From positions 1 to 55,048 of the forward strand of contig NZ_JACHHY010000024.1 of NCBI RefSeq assembly GCF_014202905.1: DNA of 55,048 nucleotides, read 5' to 3'. The notes beneath the pieces were generated by a model that did not search any database, was not told the DNA's origin, and was given only the letters and a program-made list of their open reading frames with translations. A program made the translations under genes and the position numbers. Shown piece by piece: positions 28,387 through 37,119 of this stretch; position 1 is the first letter of the stretch; each line of letters begins with the position of its first letter. The stretch is from Chitinivorax tropicus (GTDB lineage Bacteria; Pseudomonadota; Gammaproteobacteria; Burkholderiales; SCOH01).

Positions 28387-29796
28387 TTAGGACGAATAGT
28401 ACATCGCGAATTCGACAGGATGGGTGGTCATGCGGAACTTCTGCACTTCCTCCATCTTCAACTCGATGTAGGAGTCGATCCAGTCGTCGCTGAATACGCC
28501 GCCGCGTGTCAGGAACTCGCGATCCTTGTCCAACGCTTCCAGCGCCATTTCCAGGCTGTGGCAGACTTTGGGAATCAGCTTGTCTTCTTCTGGTGGCAGG
28601 TCGTACAGGTTCTTGTCCATGGCATCGCCAGGGTGGATTTTGTTCTGTACTCCGTCCAGACCTGCCATCATCAGTGCGGCGAAGCACAGATATGGGTTGG
28701 CCAGCGGATCAGGGAAGCGGGCCTCGATGCGGCGTGCCTTGTCGGAAGCCACATACGGGATACGGATCGACGCTGAACGGTTCTTGGCGGAGTAAGCCAG
28801 CATGACTGGCGCTTCATAGCCAGGTACCAAGCGCTTGTACGAGTTGGTGCCAGGGTTGGTGATCGCGTTCAATGCCTGAGCGTGCTTGATGATACCGCCG
28901 ATGTAATACAGTGCGAATTCAGACAGACCAGCATAGCCATTGCCTGCGAACAGGTTCTTGCCGTCTTTCCAGATCGACTGGTGAACGTGCATGCCAGAAC
29001 CATTGTCACCAACGATCGGCTTGGGCATGAAAGTTGCGGTCTTGCCATAGGCATGGGCAACGTTGTGTACCACGTATTTCAGGACTTGCGTCCAGTCTGC
29101 ACGTTGAACCAGGGTCGAGAACTTGGTGCCGATTTCGTTCTGGCCGGCAGTTGCCACTTCATGGTGGTGAACTTCAACCGGTACGCCCATTTCTTCCAGC
29201 GCATTGCACATGGCGGCGCGGATGTCGTGATGTGAATCGACTGGAGGGACGGGGAAGTAACCACCCTTCACGCCAGGACGGTGACCAGTGTTGCCGCCAT
29301 CGTAATCTTCGGAGGAAGACCAGGCTGCCTCTTCGGACTTGATTTTGACATGGCAGCCGCTCATATCAGAGCCCCAGGTCACGCCATCAAAAATGAAGAA
29401 CTCGGGCTCTGGGCCGAAATAGGCGGTGTCACCCAGGCCGGATGCCTTCAGGTACGCTTCAGCACGCTTGGCGATGGAGCGAGGGCAGCGGTCATAGCCT
29501 TTGCCATCGACGGGGTCGATCACGTCACATGTCAGAATCAGGGTTGGCTCGTCAAAGAACGGGTCAATGTTGGCGGTGCCAGCATCGGGCATCAACAGCA
29601 TATCTGAAGCCTGAATGCCCTTCCAACCGGCAATCGACGAACCATCGAAGGCGTGGCCGCGTTCGAACCACTCTTCGCTTACCACGCTGGCAGGCACGGA
29701 TACGTGCTGTTCCTTGCCACGGGTGTCGGTGAAGCGCAGGTCAACGTATTTCACTTCGTTGTCCTGAATCATTTTCAATACGTCGGCGACCGCCAT
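28387..29796 (-). CDS. glnA: Glutamine synthetase type I
   Basis: A 469-residue GSI-beta enzyme that makes glutamine from glutamate, ammonia and ATP as a dodecamer. Signatures: [17 protein letters not shown] near the N-terminus, the ATP-binding [16 protein letters not shown], and the adenylylation loop NLYDLPPEE with target Tyr398. So it should be controlled by GlnE adenylylation as well as transcription. The promoter region carries a sigma54 element and two NtrC sites. A ribosome site AGGAG precedes ATG 29796 (GTCAGGAGAACAACATG). Confidence 0.99.
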   Translation of the reverse strand: MAVADVLKMIQDNEVKYVDLRFTDTRGKEQHVSVPASVVSEEWFERGHAFDGSSIAGWKGIQASDMLLMPDAGTANIDPFFDEPTLILTCDVIDPVDGKGYDRCPRSIAKRAEAYLKASGLGDTAYFGPEPEFFIFDGVTWGSDMSGCHVKIKSEEAAWSSSEDYDGGNTGHRPGVKGGYFPVPPVDSHHDIRAAMCNALEEMGVPVEVHHHEVATAGQNEIGTKFSTLVQRADWTQVLKYVVHNVAHAYGKTATFMPKPIVGDNGSGMHVHQSIWKDGKNLFAGNGYAGLSEFALYYIGGIIKHAQALNAITNPGTNSYKRLVPGYEAPVMLAYSAKNRSASIRIPYVASDKARRIEARFPDPLANPYLCFAALMMAGLDGVQNKIHPGDAMDKNLYDLPPEEDKLIPKVCHSLEMALEALDKDREFLTRGGVFSDDWIDSYIELKMEEVQKFRMTTHPVEFAMYYSS

Positions 29797-29919
29797 GTTG
29801 TTCTCCTGACGAGTAGGTGGTGTACAGTTGTCTCAAAGCGCAGATTGTGCTGCTGGCCCGGCGGGACAGCGCCCGCAATATTGTGCAGGGTGCAGCGTTT
29901 GCGCGACACGGCTAGGTAA

Positions 29920-29935
29920 AGCATGAACTATGCCA
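29920..29935 (-). promoter_or_regulatory. Sigma54 promoter of glnA
   Basis: On the minus strand the sequence TGGCATAGTTCATGCT has GG and GC exactly 12 apart and keeps TGGCA and TGC of the consensus TGGCACGNNNNTTGCW. The start point would be near 29909, giving a leader of about 110 bases. The NtrC sites upstream are centred near -97 and -127. Confidence 0.8.
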
Positions 29936-29997
29936 TGCTCAAAAATGAGCCAAGTTATTGTGCCATAACGGAGCATACCGTTGCCATTGCATTTGCT

Positions 29998-30044
29998 TGC
30001 ACATATTTGGTGCATTGGGTGATGGACTGCACCGAATTGGTGCG
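29998..30044. promoter_or_regulatory. Tandem NtrC binding sites (glnA enhancer)
   Basis: TGCACATATTTGGTGCA (29998-30014) and TGCACCGAATTGGTGCG (30028-30044) both fit the NtrC box TGCAC-N7-GTGCA. Their starts are 30 bases apart, about three helical turns, so dimers would bind the same face and can oligomerise. They stand between glnA and the divergent rhodanese gene. Confidence 0.88.
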
Positions 30045-30055
30045 TTTTTCCAGGT

Positions 30056-30089
30056 TGGCATGCACTCAGCTGATTTGTAATAATCAGCT
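30056..30089 (+). promoter_or_regulatory. Possible sigma54 promoter and leader hairpin of the rhodanese gene
   Basis: TGGCATGCACTCAGCT (30056-30071) has the right GG-to-GC spacing for sigma54 but a poor -12 box. It overlaps AGCTGAT/ATCAGCT (30068-30089), a 7-base-pair stem with an 8-base loop just before the ribosome site. Transcription would head away from glnA while sharing its NtrC sites. Confidence 0.35.
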
Positions 30090-30108
30090 CTTCAATACAG
30101 GAGGCACC

Positions 30109-30561
30109 ATGAGCAAGACCAACGATATCCTGCTGGCCGCCAAAGCCCGCGCTGAACAAAGCAGCCTCCCTTATTCCGGCGCACTGACGCCAGATGAGGC
30201 CTATGAATTATTGCAGACGGTGCCGGGCGCCAAGTTGGTGGATGTACGTTCAAGTGCCGAGTGGAATTTTGTTGGCACGGTGCCGGGGGCGGTGAATATT
30301 GAATGGAAGCGTTTTCCTGGCATGATCGACAACCCGGATTTCCTGTCGCAACTCAAGCAACAGGTCAGTGCTGAGTCGCTGATCATGTTTTTGTGCAGAA
30401 CCGGTGGCCGTTCTGATCAAGCTGCGCGCTTGGCGGCAGCCAATGGGTTCACCGACTGCTTCAATGTGTTGGAGGGTTTTGAAGGTGATAAAGATGGTGA
30501 GCAGCACCGAGGAACCGTCAGTGGCTGGAAGGCCCGCAAGCTCCCCTGGATTCAGAGCTGA
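30109..30561 (+). CDS. Rhodanese-domain protein (single-domain sulfurtransferase)
   Basis: A 150-residue rhodanese. Domain about 25-140 with the CH2A-like AKLVDVRSSAEWNFVGTVPG, and active-site loop MFLCRTGGRSDQAARLAA with Cys96 as the persulfide carrier. Cytosolic by sequence; its sulfur acceptor is unknown. GGAGG directly upstream fixes ATG 30109; the longer frame would start within the NtrC region. It is divergent from glnA and followed after 6 bases by a small membrane protein. Confidence 0.92.
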   Translation: MSKTNDILLAAKARAEQSSLPYSGALTPDEAYELLQTVPGAKLVDVRSSAEWNFVGTVPGAVNIEWKRFPGMIDNPDFLSQLKQQVSAESLIMFLCRTGGRSDQAARLAAANGFTDCFNVLEGFEGDKDGEQHRGTVSGWKARKLPWIQS

Positions 30562-30567
30562 TCGGCC

Positions 30568-30912
30568 ATGCTACGTTGGCTCTTGATTCTGGCTGTGTTG
30601 GCGGGTGGCGCGTATTGGCTGAATGTCGGTCAGATCCGCGAGCGTATTGCTCCTCAGGTGGCCCATCTGACGGGCGCACCGCCTGCATCCGCACCGCATA
30701 AGACTGCGGAAGTGGTGCGTTGGCGTGACAAAAATGGTACGTGGACTTATGGTGATGCCGCTGCCGCCCCCAAAGGTGCCAAGGTCGAGCGAGTCTCGCT
30801 GAGGCCACTCACCACCGTGCCGGCACATCAGATCGGGGAGCAGGCGGCTCAACCCGCTCCGACTCAGCCGCCCAGGTCTGCGCTGGATCGCAATCGGCAG
30901 GAAGCGCCTTAG
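30568..30912 (+). CDS. Small membrane-anchored DUF4124-like protein
   Basis: A 114-residue protein: N-terminal membrane segment (about 3-20, WLLILAVLAGGAYWL), then a DUF4124-like strand pair (VVRWRDKNGTWTYGDAAA) and a Pro/Ala-rich tail. Likely periplasmic, tethered to the inner membrane. Function is unknown. It probably shares the rhodanese transcript (6-base gap). Confidence 0.65.
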   Translation: MLRWLLILAVLAGGAYWLNVGQIRERIAPQVAHLTGAPPASAPHKTAEVVRWRDKNGTWTYGDAAAAPKGAKVERVSLRPLTTVPAHQIGEQAAQPAPTQPPRSALDRNRQEAP

Positions 30913-31138
30913 TTCCATTGACATGGCTGGGTGGCCGACTCGGCCATTGGCGCCATCACCGGCGCCACGCACGTCAGCCACCATGCAGGGCTGTCAGTGA
31001 CGCCCTGTCAGCTGATTGGCTGGGCGCGGCACCGATCAAAGCAGATCAAACAAGCAAGCCCTGATCAGGGCCGCTGCCTTTTCGATGTTTTCTTCAGCAC
31101 ATCACCGTTGGTGGATGTAAATCATCCAGGTAATCTGG
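30913..31138. other. Structured intergenic region
   Basis: No gene. It holds three potential stem-loops in a row: TGGCCGA/TCGGCCA (30932-30946), GGCGCC/GGCGCC (30949-30966) and CAGGGC/GCCCTG (30986-31007), plus the 7-base direct repeat CTGTCAG. A palindrome CCCTGATCAGGG follows further on. This may be the end of the rhodanese transcript, or a small RNA. Confidence 0.3.
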
Positions 31139-31178
31139 CATGATCCTGATCCCGAATCCATCCAATCCGGCTCATATC

Positions 31179-32000
31179 ATGTCTGATCGCTACGTTGTCA
31201 TTGGCAATCCGGTTGCTCATAGTAAATCACCATTCATCCATGCGGCTTTCGCTGCACAATGTCAGCAAGATATCGTGTACGAGCGTTTGCAGGCACCGGT
31301 GGATGGGTTTGAACGTGCGGTTTCCGATCTGATCGCGAAAGGCGCAAGTGGGGCCAATGTCACCGTGCCATTCAAGCAAGAGGCTTGGCGGTTATCGACA
31401 CGGTTGAGCGAGCGGGCCAAAGCGGCAGAGGCGGTCAACACGCTCAGTTTCCAACGAGGTGAAATCATCGGTGACAACACGGATGGGGTGGGGCTGACGA
31501 GGGATATCGCTGACAACCTGGCTGTGCCCGTGCAGGGGAGGCGGGTGCTGTTGCTGGGTGCGGGGGGCGCGGTGCGGGGGGTGTTGCTGCCGCTGTTGGC
31601 GCTGGCGCCAGCCCAATTGGTGATCGCCAACCGCACGGTCGAAAAAGCACATGTACTGGCTCAACAGTTTTCGAGCTTCGGTGATGTTCATGCCGCTGCC
31701 TATGCCGAATTGGCCGGTGAGACATTCGACATGGTGATCAACGGCACCTCGGCCAGCTTGAGCGATGACCTGCCCCCGCTGCCGCAAGGGGTATTCGCAG
31801 TGGGCAGCTTGGCGTATGACATGATGTACGGTAAAGCATTGACGCCCTTTCTGCAATTTGCACAGGCGCAGGGTGCTGCACAGCTGGCGGATGGTCTGGG
31901 GATGTTGGTCGAGCAGGCGGCTGAGGCATTTCAGATCTGGCGAGGCGTCCGTCCTGACACCGCACCCGTATTGCAGACATTGCGGGAGCAGTTGGCATGA
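31179..32000 (+). CDS. aroE: Shikimate dehydrogenase
   Basis: A 273-residue enzyme that reduces 3-dehydroshikimate with NADPH in aromatic amino-acid synthesis. Signatures: YVVIGNPVAHSKSPFIH, the catalytic Lys in ANVTVPFKQEA, the catalytic Asp in GDNTDGVGL, the NADP loop VLLLGAGGAVRGVLLPLL with following ANRT, and DGLGMLVEQAAEAFQIW. ATG 31179 is chosen because the family starts here; ATG 31140 would add 13 residues. It overlaps mtgA by 4 bases, as in many betaproteobacteria. Confidence 0.97.
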   Translation: MSDRYVVIGNPVAHSKSPFIHAAFAAQCQQDIVYERLQAPVDGFERAVSDLIAKGASGANVTVPFKQEAWRLSTRLSERAKAAEAVNTLSFQRGEIIGDNTDGVGLTRDIADNLAVPVQGRRVLLLGAGGAVRGVLLPLLALAPAQLVIANRTVEKAHVLAQQFSSFGDVHAAAYAELAGETFDMVINGTSASLSDDLPPLPQGVFAVGSLAYDMMYGKALTPFLQFAQAQGAAQLADGLGMLVEQAAEAFQIWRGVRPDTAPVLQTLREQLA

Positions 32001-32683
32001 GGTTGGTTGGGCGTGTCTTGTTGTTTCTGCTGATTGTGATGTTGGGTTATCAGCTGTGGCTGTTTGGACATGTCTGGTGGTGGGTGGAACACAACCCCTC
32101 TGCTTCTGCTTTCATGGAGGAGCAGCGCGCCCGTTTGCTGGAGGAAGACCCAGAGGCTGAGTTGCATTATAAATGGGTGGCATATGATCAGATTTCCCCG
32201 CATTTGAAGCGCGCCTTGGTTGCCAGCGAAGATGCCAAGTTTCTGGAGCATGAAGGGTTTGATTGGGAAGGCATCCAGACAGCCTGGGAAAAGAACCTGA
32301 AAAAGGGGCGGATCGTGGCGGGTGGCTCGACCATCAGCCAACAGTTGGCCAAGAACTTGTTCCTGTCATCCAAGAAGACGCCATGGCGTAAGGCGGAAGA
32401 AGCCGCTATCACGCTGATGCTGGAGCAGATGATGACCAAACGCCGGATCTTCGAGATCTATCTGAATGTGATCGAGTGGGGCAATGGTGTATTCGGCGCA
32501 GAGGCGGCTGCACAGCACTATTACAAGACCTCCGCCGCCAGGCTGGGTGCTGGGCAGGCAGCCAAGCTGGCCGCCATGGTGCCCAACCCACGTTACTATG
32601 ACAAGAATCGTGGGGACCGTAAGCTATTGCGCAAGGCCTCGATCATTCAACGCCGCATGTGGGCAGCGGATTACCCAGCTTGA
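31997..32683 (+). CDS. mtgA: Monofunctional peptidoglycan glycosyltransferase MtgA
   Basis: A 228-residue GT51 enzyme that polymerises lipid II at the inner membrane. One membrane anchor (about 5-28) is followed by the catalytic domain. Motif I is ALVASEDAKFLEHEGFDW with catalytic Glu78, motif II GGSTISQQLAKNLFL, motif III WRKAEEAAITLMLE, then ILNVIEWG-type YLNVIEWGNGVFGAEAAA. Translationally coupled to aroE (ATGA). Its end overlaps the convergent GNAT gene by 13 bases. Confidence 0.96.
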   Translation: MRLVGRVLLFLLIVMLGYQLWLFGHVWWWVEHNPSASAFMEEQRARLLEEDPEAELHYKWVAYDQISPHLKRALVASEDAKFLEHEGFDWEGIQTAWEKNLKKGRIVAGGSTISQQLAKNLFLSSKKTPWRKAEEAAITLMLEQMMTKRRIFEIYLNVIEWGNGVFGAEAAAQHYYKTSAARLGAGQAAKLAAMVPNPRYYDKNRGDRKLLRKASIIQRRMWAADYPA

Positions 32684-33183
32684 GTGGCGGCAGGCAGCTT
32701 CTTTTCAAAGAACATCGCCTGCCCCATGGCCGGATCGAGCGTATAGGCCTGATAACCCACCTTTTCATACAGCTGGCGGGCCAGTTGATTACCAGACAAT
32801 ACTTCCAAGGTCAGCTTGCAGCAGTCCCGTTCATGGGCGATGTGCTCTGCCGCAAGCAATAGCTGCTTGGCAATGCCTTGCCCGCGAAAGTCTTGATGCA
32901 CCACAATGTCGTGGATATTCAACACCGGGCGGGCCGAGAAGGTCGAGAACCCTTCAATCAGGTTGATCAGGCCAGCTGGGTGGCCATCCACATAAGCCAG
33001 CAATGCAACGAAATCCAACCGATCCTGCAGCCGCTCGATCAGATGGGCCTTGGCGTAAGGCGAAAGGCCAGTGCCGCCCCCCATCGGGTGGTGGGCATAG
33101 TGATCCAGCAAGGTCAGAAAGTCGCGGGCATGGGCCAGATTGTCGAAATCAACTCGCACGATGATCGGTGTGGCGAATGGCAT
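32671..33183 (-). CDS. GNAT-family N-acetyltransferase
   Basis: About 170 residues with a GNAT fold (about 5-160). The acetyl-CoA loop is VVHQDFRGQGIAKQLLLAAE, and the later strand-helix reads KLTLEVLSGNQLARQLYEKVGY, close to diamine and small-molecule acetyltransferases. The start is uncertain: ATG 33183 matches the usual beginning of such proteins, while ATG 33255 and TTG 33294 extend it without clear homology or ribosome sites. The substrate is unknown. Confidence 0.85.
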   Translation of the reverse strand: MPFATPIIVRVDFDNLAHARDFLTLLDHYAHHPMGGGTGLSPYAKAHLIERLQDRLDFVALLAYVDGHPAGLINLIEGFSTFSARPVLNIHDIVVHQDFRGQGIAKQLLLAAEHIAHERDCCKLTLEVLSGNQLARQLYEKVGYQAYTLDPAMGQAMFFEKKLPAATQAG

Positions 33184-33304
33184 ATGGTCGGTTGGCTTGG
33201 TCGGTGAAAGAGCGCCAGTGTGCAAGAAGCCTGGTGCCTTGTCGAATGATTCCATTGGCTTGGTGTGATCATTCAATACCAAGTCATTCAACAAGAGGTG
33301 CGTT

Positions 33305-34309
33305 TTGTCAATTCGCTTTCAGATTCTCGGGCGCCCGGAGACCGATAATGCGCTGCTGGTGCAGGTCGATGGCGGGCAGGGTACGGATCGATTGCTGTTC
33401 GATTGCGGTGATCGGTGCATGGATGAGCTGTCATATGGCGAGATCCAGGCCATTGATCATCTGTTTTTCTCGCATTTCCATATGGATCACGTCAGCGGCT
33501 TTGATAACTTCTTCCGTTGTGTATTCAACCGTACCAACAAGCCCAATCGCATCTGGGGGCCGCCTGGGGCTGCCGCGATCCTGCAGCATCGCTTTCAGGG
33601 GTTTCTGTGGAATTGGGTGGATCATATGTCCAGCCAATGGCGGGTCACCGAGATCCATCCCGACCTGCTGCGACATTGGCGCTATGAAACCAGCGAGGCG
33701 TATGCCACGGCCCACGCGGAGCCGGCAACCGCCTATGATGTGGCTTGCTGGGATGGTGGGCACTATGTGGTGGAAGCGATGGCGATGGATCATCGTGTGC
33801 CCAGCATGGCCTACGTGGTACGCGAAAAGCCGCGTTACAACGTTGACCCTGCCAACATGGCGGCATTGGGGTTGACCCCAGGTAGCTGGTTGAAAGCGGT
33901 CAAAGAGGGCATGCAGCAAGGCGAGCTGGAAATCAACGGCCAGCGCCATGATCTGGCTGTCTTGAGGCAGCAATTGCTAACAGCCGTGCCGGGCGAGTCG
34001 ATTGCCTATCTGACGGACTTTCTACTGGACGAACAGGCAATCGCGCGTCTGGTGCCGTTTCTGAGCGATGTGCGCTGGATGGTGTGTGAGAGCCAGTATC
34101 GACATGTCGATGCCGAACTGGCCCACCGAAATTTCCACATGACAACCACCTGGACGGCAAAATTGGCTGCAGCCGCACAGGTGGACGAGCTGGTGCTGTT
34201 TCACATCTCCAATCGCTATCCCAAGACCGAGTGGCCAGCCATGTTGGCTGAGGCGCGGGCGATTTTCCCGCGCACGCGGTTTCCTGAGCATTGGGATATC
34301 CCTGGTTGA
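33305..34309 (+). CDS. Metallo-beta-lactamase-fold hydrolase, RNase Z-like
   Basis: A 334-residue MBL-fold protein. The zinc motif is FFSHFHMDHVSGFDNFF, followed by further ligands near MAMDHRVPSM and the C-terminal HISNRYPKTEW. Layout resembles RNase Z, but the exosite arm and usual lengths differ, so the substrate (tRNA 3' trailer or another phosphodiester) is open. TTG 33305 follows AAGAGGTG at good spacing; no ATG competes. Monocistronic. Confidence 0.85.
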   Translation: MSIRFQILGRPETDNALLVQVDGGQGTDRLLFDCGDRCMDELSYGEIQAIDHLFFSHFHMDHVSGFDNFFRCVFNRTNKPNRIWGPPGAAAILQHRFQGFLWNWVDHMSSQWRVTEIHPDLLRHWRYETSEAYATAHAEPATAYDVACWDGGHYVVEAMAMDHRVPSMAYVVREKPRYNVDPANMAALGLTPGSWLKAVKEGMQQGELEINGQRHDLAVLRQQLLTAVPGESIAYLTDFLLDEQAIARLVPFLSDVRWMVCESQYRHVDAELAHRNFHMTTTWTAKLAAAAQVDELVLFHISNRYPKTEWPAMLAEARAIFPRTRFPEHWDIPG

Positions 34310-34337
34310 CCCAGTCAACAGCAACAGCCGCGAACGT

Positions 34338-34367
34338 GATCGACCCGCTCTTGGGTAGCGGTCGATC
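34338..34367. terminator. Stem-loop between the MBL gene and polA
   Basis: GATCGAC (34338-34344) pairs with GTCGATC (34361-34367), extended by CGCT/AGCG inside one bulge. It sits between convergent genes but lacks a clear T-run on either strand, so it may act with Rho or as a transcript-end stabiliser. Confidence 0.5.
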
Positions 34368-34388
34368 ATCGTTGTCGATCAATGATGA

Positions 34389-37103
34389 TTAATGCGCCTC
34401 TTCCCAGCTTTGGCCAATGCCTGCATCGGCCACCAGTGGCACTTTCAGCTCGGCCACACCGGCCATCAGCTCGGGTAGCCGCATCCTGACTTGATCCAGC
34501 TCTGCATCGGGCACTTCCAGAACCAATTCATCGTGTACCTGCATGATGATGCGGGTGGCCAGTTGATCGCGTTCAATCCAATCCTGAACGGAGATCATTG
34601 CCAGCTTGATCAGATCAGCGGCAGTGCCTTGCATCGGTGCATTGATGGCGGCACGCTCAGCGCCTTGGCGGCGCATGGCTTGGCTGGAGTGGATCTCGGG
34701 CAGCCACAATCTGCGCCCGAACACGGTCTCGACATAGCCTTGCTGCTTGGCGGTCTCGCGGGTGCGGTCCATATAGGCCTTCACGCCAGGGTAGCGTGCA
34801 AAATAGCGGTCGATGTACATCTGCGCGGCGCTGCGTTCGATTTCAAGCTGGGCAGCCAAGCCAAAAGCGGACATGCCATAGATCAGCCCGAAGTTGATGG
34901 CTTTGGCGTAACGGCGTTGCTCGCTGGTGACCTCGATCGGGGTCAGGCCGAACACCTCGGCGGCGGTGGCGCGGTGAATGTCTTCGCCACGCGCGAAGGC
35001 GGCCAGCAGATTGTCATCGCCAGACAGGTGCGCCATGATGCGCAGCTCGATCTGCGAATAGTCTGCCGAGATGAGATGGTGGCCGGGGGCGGCGATGAAG
35101 GCTTCGCGAATCCGGCGGCCTTCTGCCGTGCGGACAGGAATGTTCTGCAGATTGGGGTCATTGCTGGCCAGGCGGCCAGTGACAGCGACAGCCTGCGCAT
35201 AGTTGGTGTGGACGCGCCCGGTGCGGCTGTTCACCATCAGCGGCAGTTTGTCGGTGTAGGTGGATTTCAACTTGGACAGGCTGCGATGCTGCAGAATCAG
35301 CTTAGGCAGCGGGTAGTCTTCCGCCAATTTCTCCAATACATCTTCGTCTGTAGAGGGCGCGCCTTTCGGTGTCTTCTTGACCACCGGCAATTGCAGTTTT
35401 TCAAACAGGATCTCACCGATCTGCTTGGGCGAGCCTAGATTGAACGGCTGGCCCGCCGCCTCATGGGCCTTGGCCTCCAGCGCCAGGATCGCCTGCCCCA
35501 GCTCATGGCTTTGTTGCTGCAGTTTCTGCACATCGATCAATACGCCCTGGCGCTCGATCTTGAACAGCACCTCGCGCACCGGCATCTCGACCTGTTCATA
35601 GATGTGGCGTAACTTGTCATCCAGCTGCGGGTACAGCGCCTGGTGCAGTTGCAAGGTGATGTCAGCGTCTTCGGCGCTATAGCGGGTGGCCGTGTCGAGA
35701 TCGACTTCATCGAAGCCGATCTGTTTGGCACCCTTGCCACAGATCTCTTCAAAGGTGATGGTCTTGACACCTAGGTGGCGGGCCGCCAGATCATCCATAT
35801 TGTGCGTTTTGTGGCTTTCCAGCACATAAGATTGCAGCAGGGTGTCGTGGGCTACGCCGCGCAAGCTGATGCCATGGTTGGCCAGCACATGTTGGTCATA
35901 TTTCAGGTTCTGCCCGAGTTTTTTGTAGTGAGCGTCTTCCAGCCAAGGGCGGAGTGCATCGAGCACGAGGGATAGACCGAGCTGCGGTACCACACCCGGG
36001 CTGCGATGCGCGACAGGAATATAGGCACCCTCATGGGGGCTGACGGACAGGCTGATGCCGACAATCTGCGCCTGCATTGGGTCCAGGCTGTTGGTTTCGG
36101 TATCGATACAGGTCAGCTCGGCAGCGCGGATCTTGTCCAACCAACTGTTGAGCTGTGCTTCGGTCAGCACCGTTTCGTAGTGGCGCACGGCCTCGGGTGC
36201 ATCGAATGCAAAACCGCTTTGCTCGGGTTGCGCGGTGGGTGCAGCCTGCACGGTTGCGGCTGATTTCAGCTCGCGCAGCCAGGTTTTGAACTCATAGCGG
36301 GTAAACAGGTCGATCAGCGTTGCATCGTCACGCGGGCGCCAGGTCAGGTCTGCAGGCCCGACTGGCAAGGCGACATCGCATTTGATGGTGACCAGTTTGC
36401 GACCCATGGGCAGCCACTCCAAGGTGTCTCGCAGGTTTTGGCCCACCACGCCGCCGATCTTGTCGGCATGGGCGATGATGTTGTCGAGGGATTGGTACTC
36501 CGCCAGCCATTTGACCGCTGTCTTGGGGCCGACCTTGGGTACACCCGGTACGTTATCGACGGTGTCACCGATCAGGGTCAGATAATCGATGATGCGCTCG
36601 GGCGGGACGCCGAATTTCTGCAGGACGCCATCGATGTCCAGCGTTTCGTCGGTCATGGTGTTGACCAGCGTCACATGTTCGTTGACCAGCTGGGCCATAT
36701 CCTTGTCACCCGTCGAAACGAGCGTTTTGATGCCAGCCTGCCAGGCTTGTTGGGCCAGGGTGCCGATCACATCATCCGCCTCGACACCATCGATCATCAA
36801 TAGGTTGAAACCCAGTGCCTGTACCGCAGCATGCACAGGCTCGATCTGGCAGCGCAGATCGTCGGGCATGGGGGGGCGGTTGGCCTTGTATTCGGGGTAC
36901 CAGTCGTCGCGAAAGGTCTTCCCTTTTGCGTCGAAAACGCAGGCGCTATAATCGGCTTGTACCTCCCGCTGCAGCCTGCGCAGCATATTGACCACCCCAT
37001 ACAAGGCATTGGTGGGCTCACCGGCAGAATTGCGTAGATTTTGTATGGCATGGAATGCCCGATACAAATACGATGAGCCGTCTATCAGCAGTAGCGTTTT
37101 CAT
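34389..37103 (-). CDS. polA: DNA polymerase I
   Basis: A 904-residue three-domain Pol I. The 5' nuclease domain (1-~290) begins MKTLLLIDGSSYLYRAFHA and has SAGDK-type VSTGDKDMAQLV. The 3'-5' exonuclease domain (~315-510) keeps CIDTETNSLDP and KYDQHVLANHG. The polymerase domain (~510-904) shows SADYSQIELRIMAHLSGD, RRYAKAINFGLIYGMSAFGLA and QVHDELVLEVP. All catalytic acids are seen, so it should be fully active in Okazaki-fragment processing and repair. ATG 37103 is the family start and lies only 16 bases from the divergent LOG gene. Confidence 0.98.
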   Translation of the reverse strand: MKTLLLIDGSSYLYRAFHAIQNLRNSAGEPTNALYGVVNMLRRLQREVQADYSACVFDAKGKTFRDDWYPEYKANRPPMPDDLRCQIEPVHAAVQALGFNLLMIDGVEADDVIGTLAQQAWQAGIKTLVSTGDKDMAQLVNEHVTLVNTMTDETLDIDGVLQKFGVPPERIIDYLTLIGDTVDNVPGVPKVGPKTAVKWLAEYQSLDNIIAHADKIGGVVGQNLRDTLEWLPMGRKLVTIKCDVALPVGPADLTWRPRDDATLIDLFTRYEFKTWLRELKSAATVQAAPTAQPEQSGFAFDAPEAVRHYETVLTEAQLNSWLDKIRAAELTCIDTETNSLDPMQAQIVGISLSVSPHEGAYIPVAHRSPGVVPQLGLSLVLDALRPWLEDAHYKKLGQNLKYDQHVLANHGISLRGVAHDTLLQSYVLESHKTHNMDDLAARHLGVKTITFEEICGKGAKQIGFDEVDLDTATRYSAEDADITLQLHQALYPQLDDKLRHIYEQVEMPVREVLFKIERQGVLIDVQKLQQQSHELGQAILALEAKAHEAAGQPFNLGSPKQIGEILFEKLQLPVVKKTPKGAPSTDEDVLEKLAEDYPLPKLILQHRSLSKLKSTYTDKLPLMVNSRTGRVHTNYAQAVAVTGRLASNDPNLQNIPVRTAEGRRIREAFIAAPGHHLISADYSQIELRIMAHLSGDDNLLAAFARGEDIHRATAAEVFGLTPIEVTSEQRRYAKAINFGLIYGMSAFGLAAQLEIERSAAQMYIDRYFARYPGVKAYMDRTRETAKQQGYVETVFGRRLWLPEIHSSQAMRRQGAERAAINAPMQGTAADLIKLAMISVQDWIERDQLATRIIMQVHDELVLEVPDAELDQVRMRLPELMAGVAELKVPLVADAGIGQSWEEAH

Positions 37104-37119
37104 AGAAGAAGAAATAATT

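Noticed and set aside
29936-29975. Alternative sigma54 site TGGCACAATAACTTGGC upstream of glnA
   Set aside because: GG-to-GC spacing is off by one to two bases; the element at 29920-29935 has exact spacing.
34491-35438. 315-codon plus-strand frame
   Set aside because: Antisense to the polymerase domain of polA.
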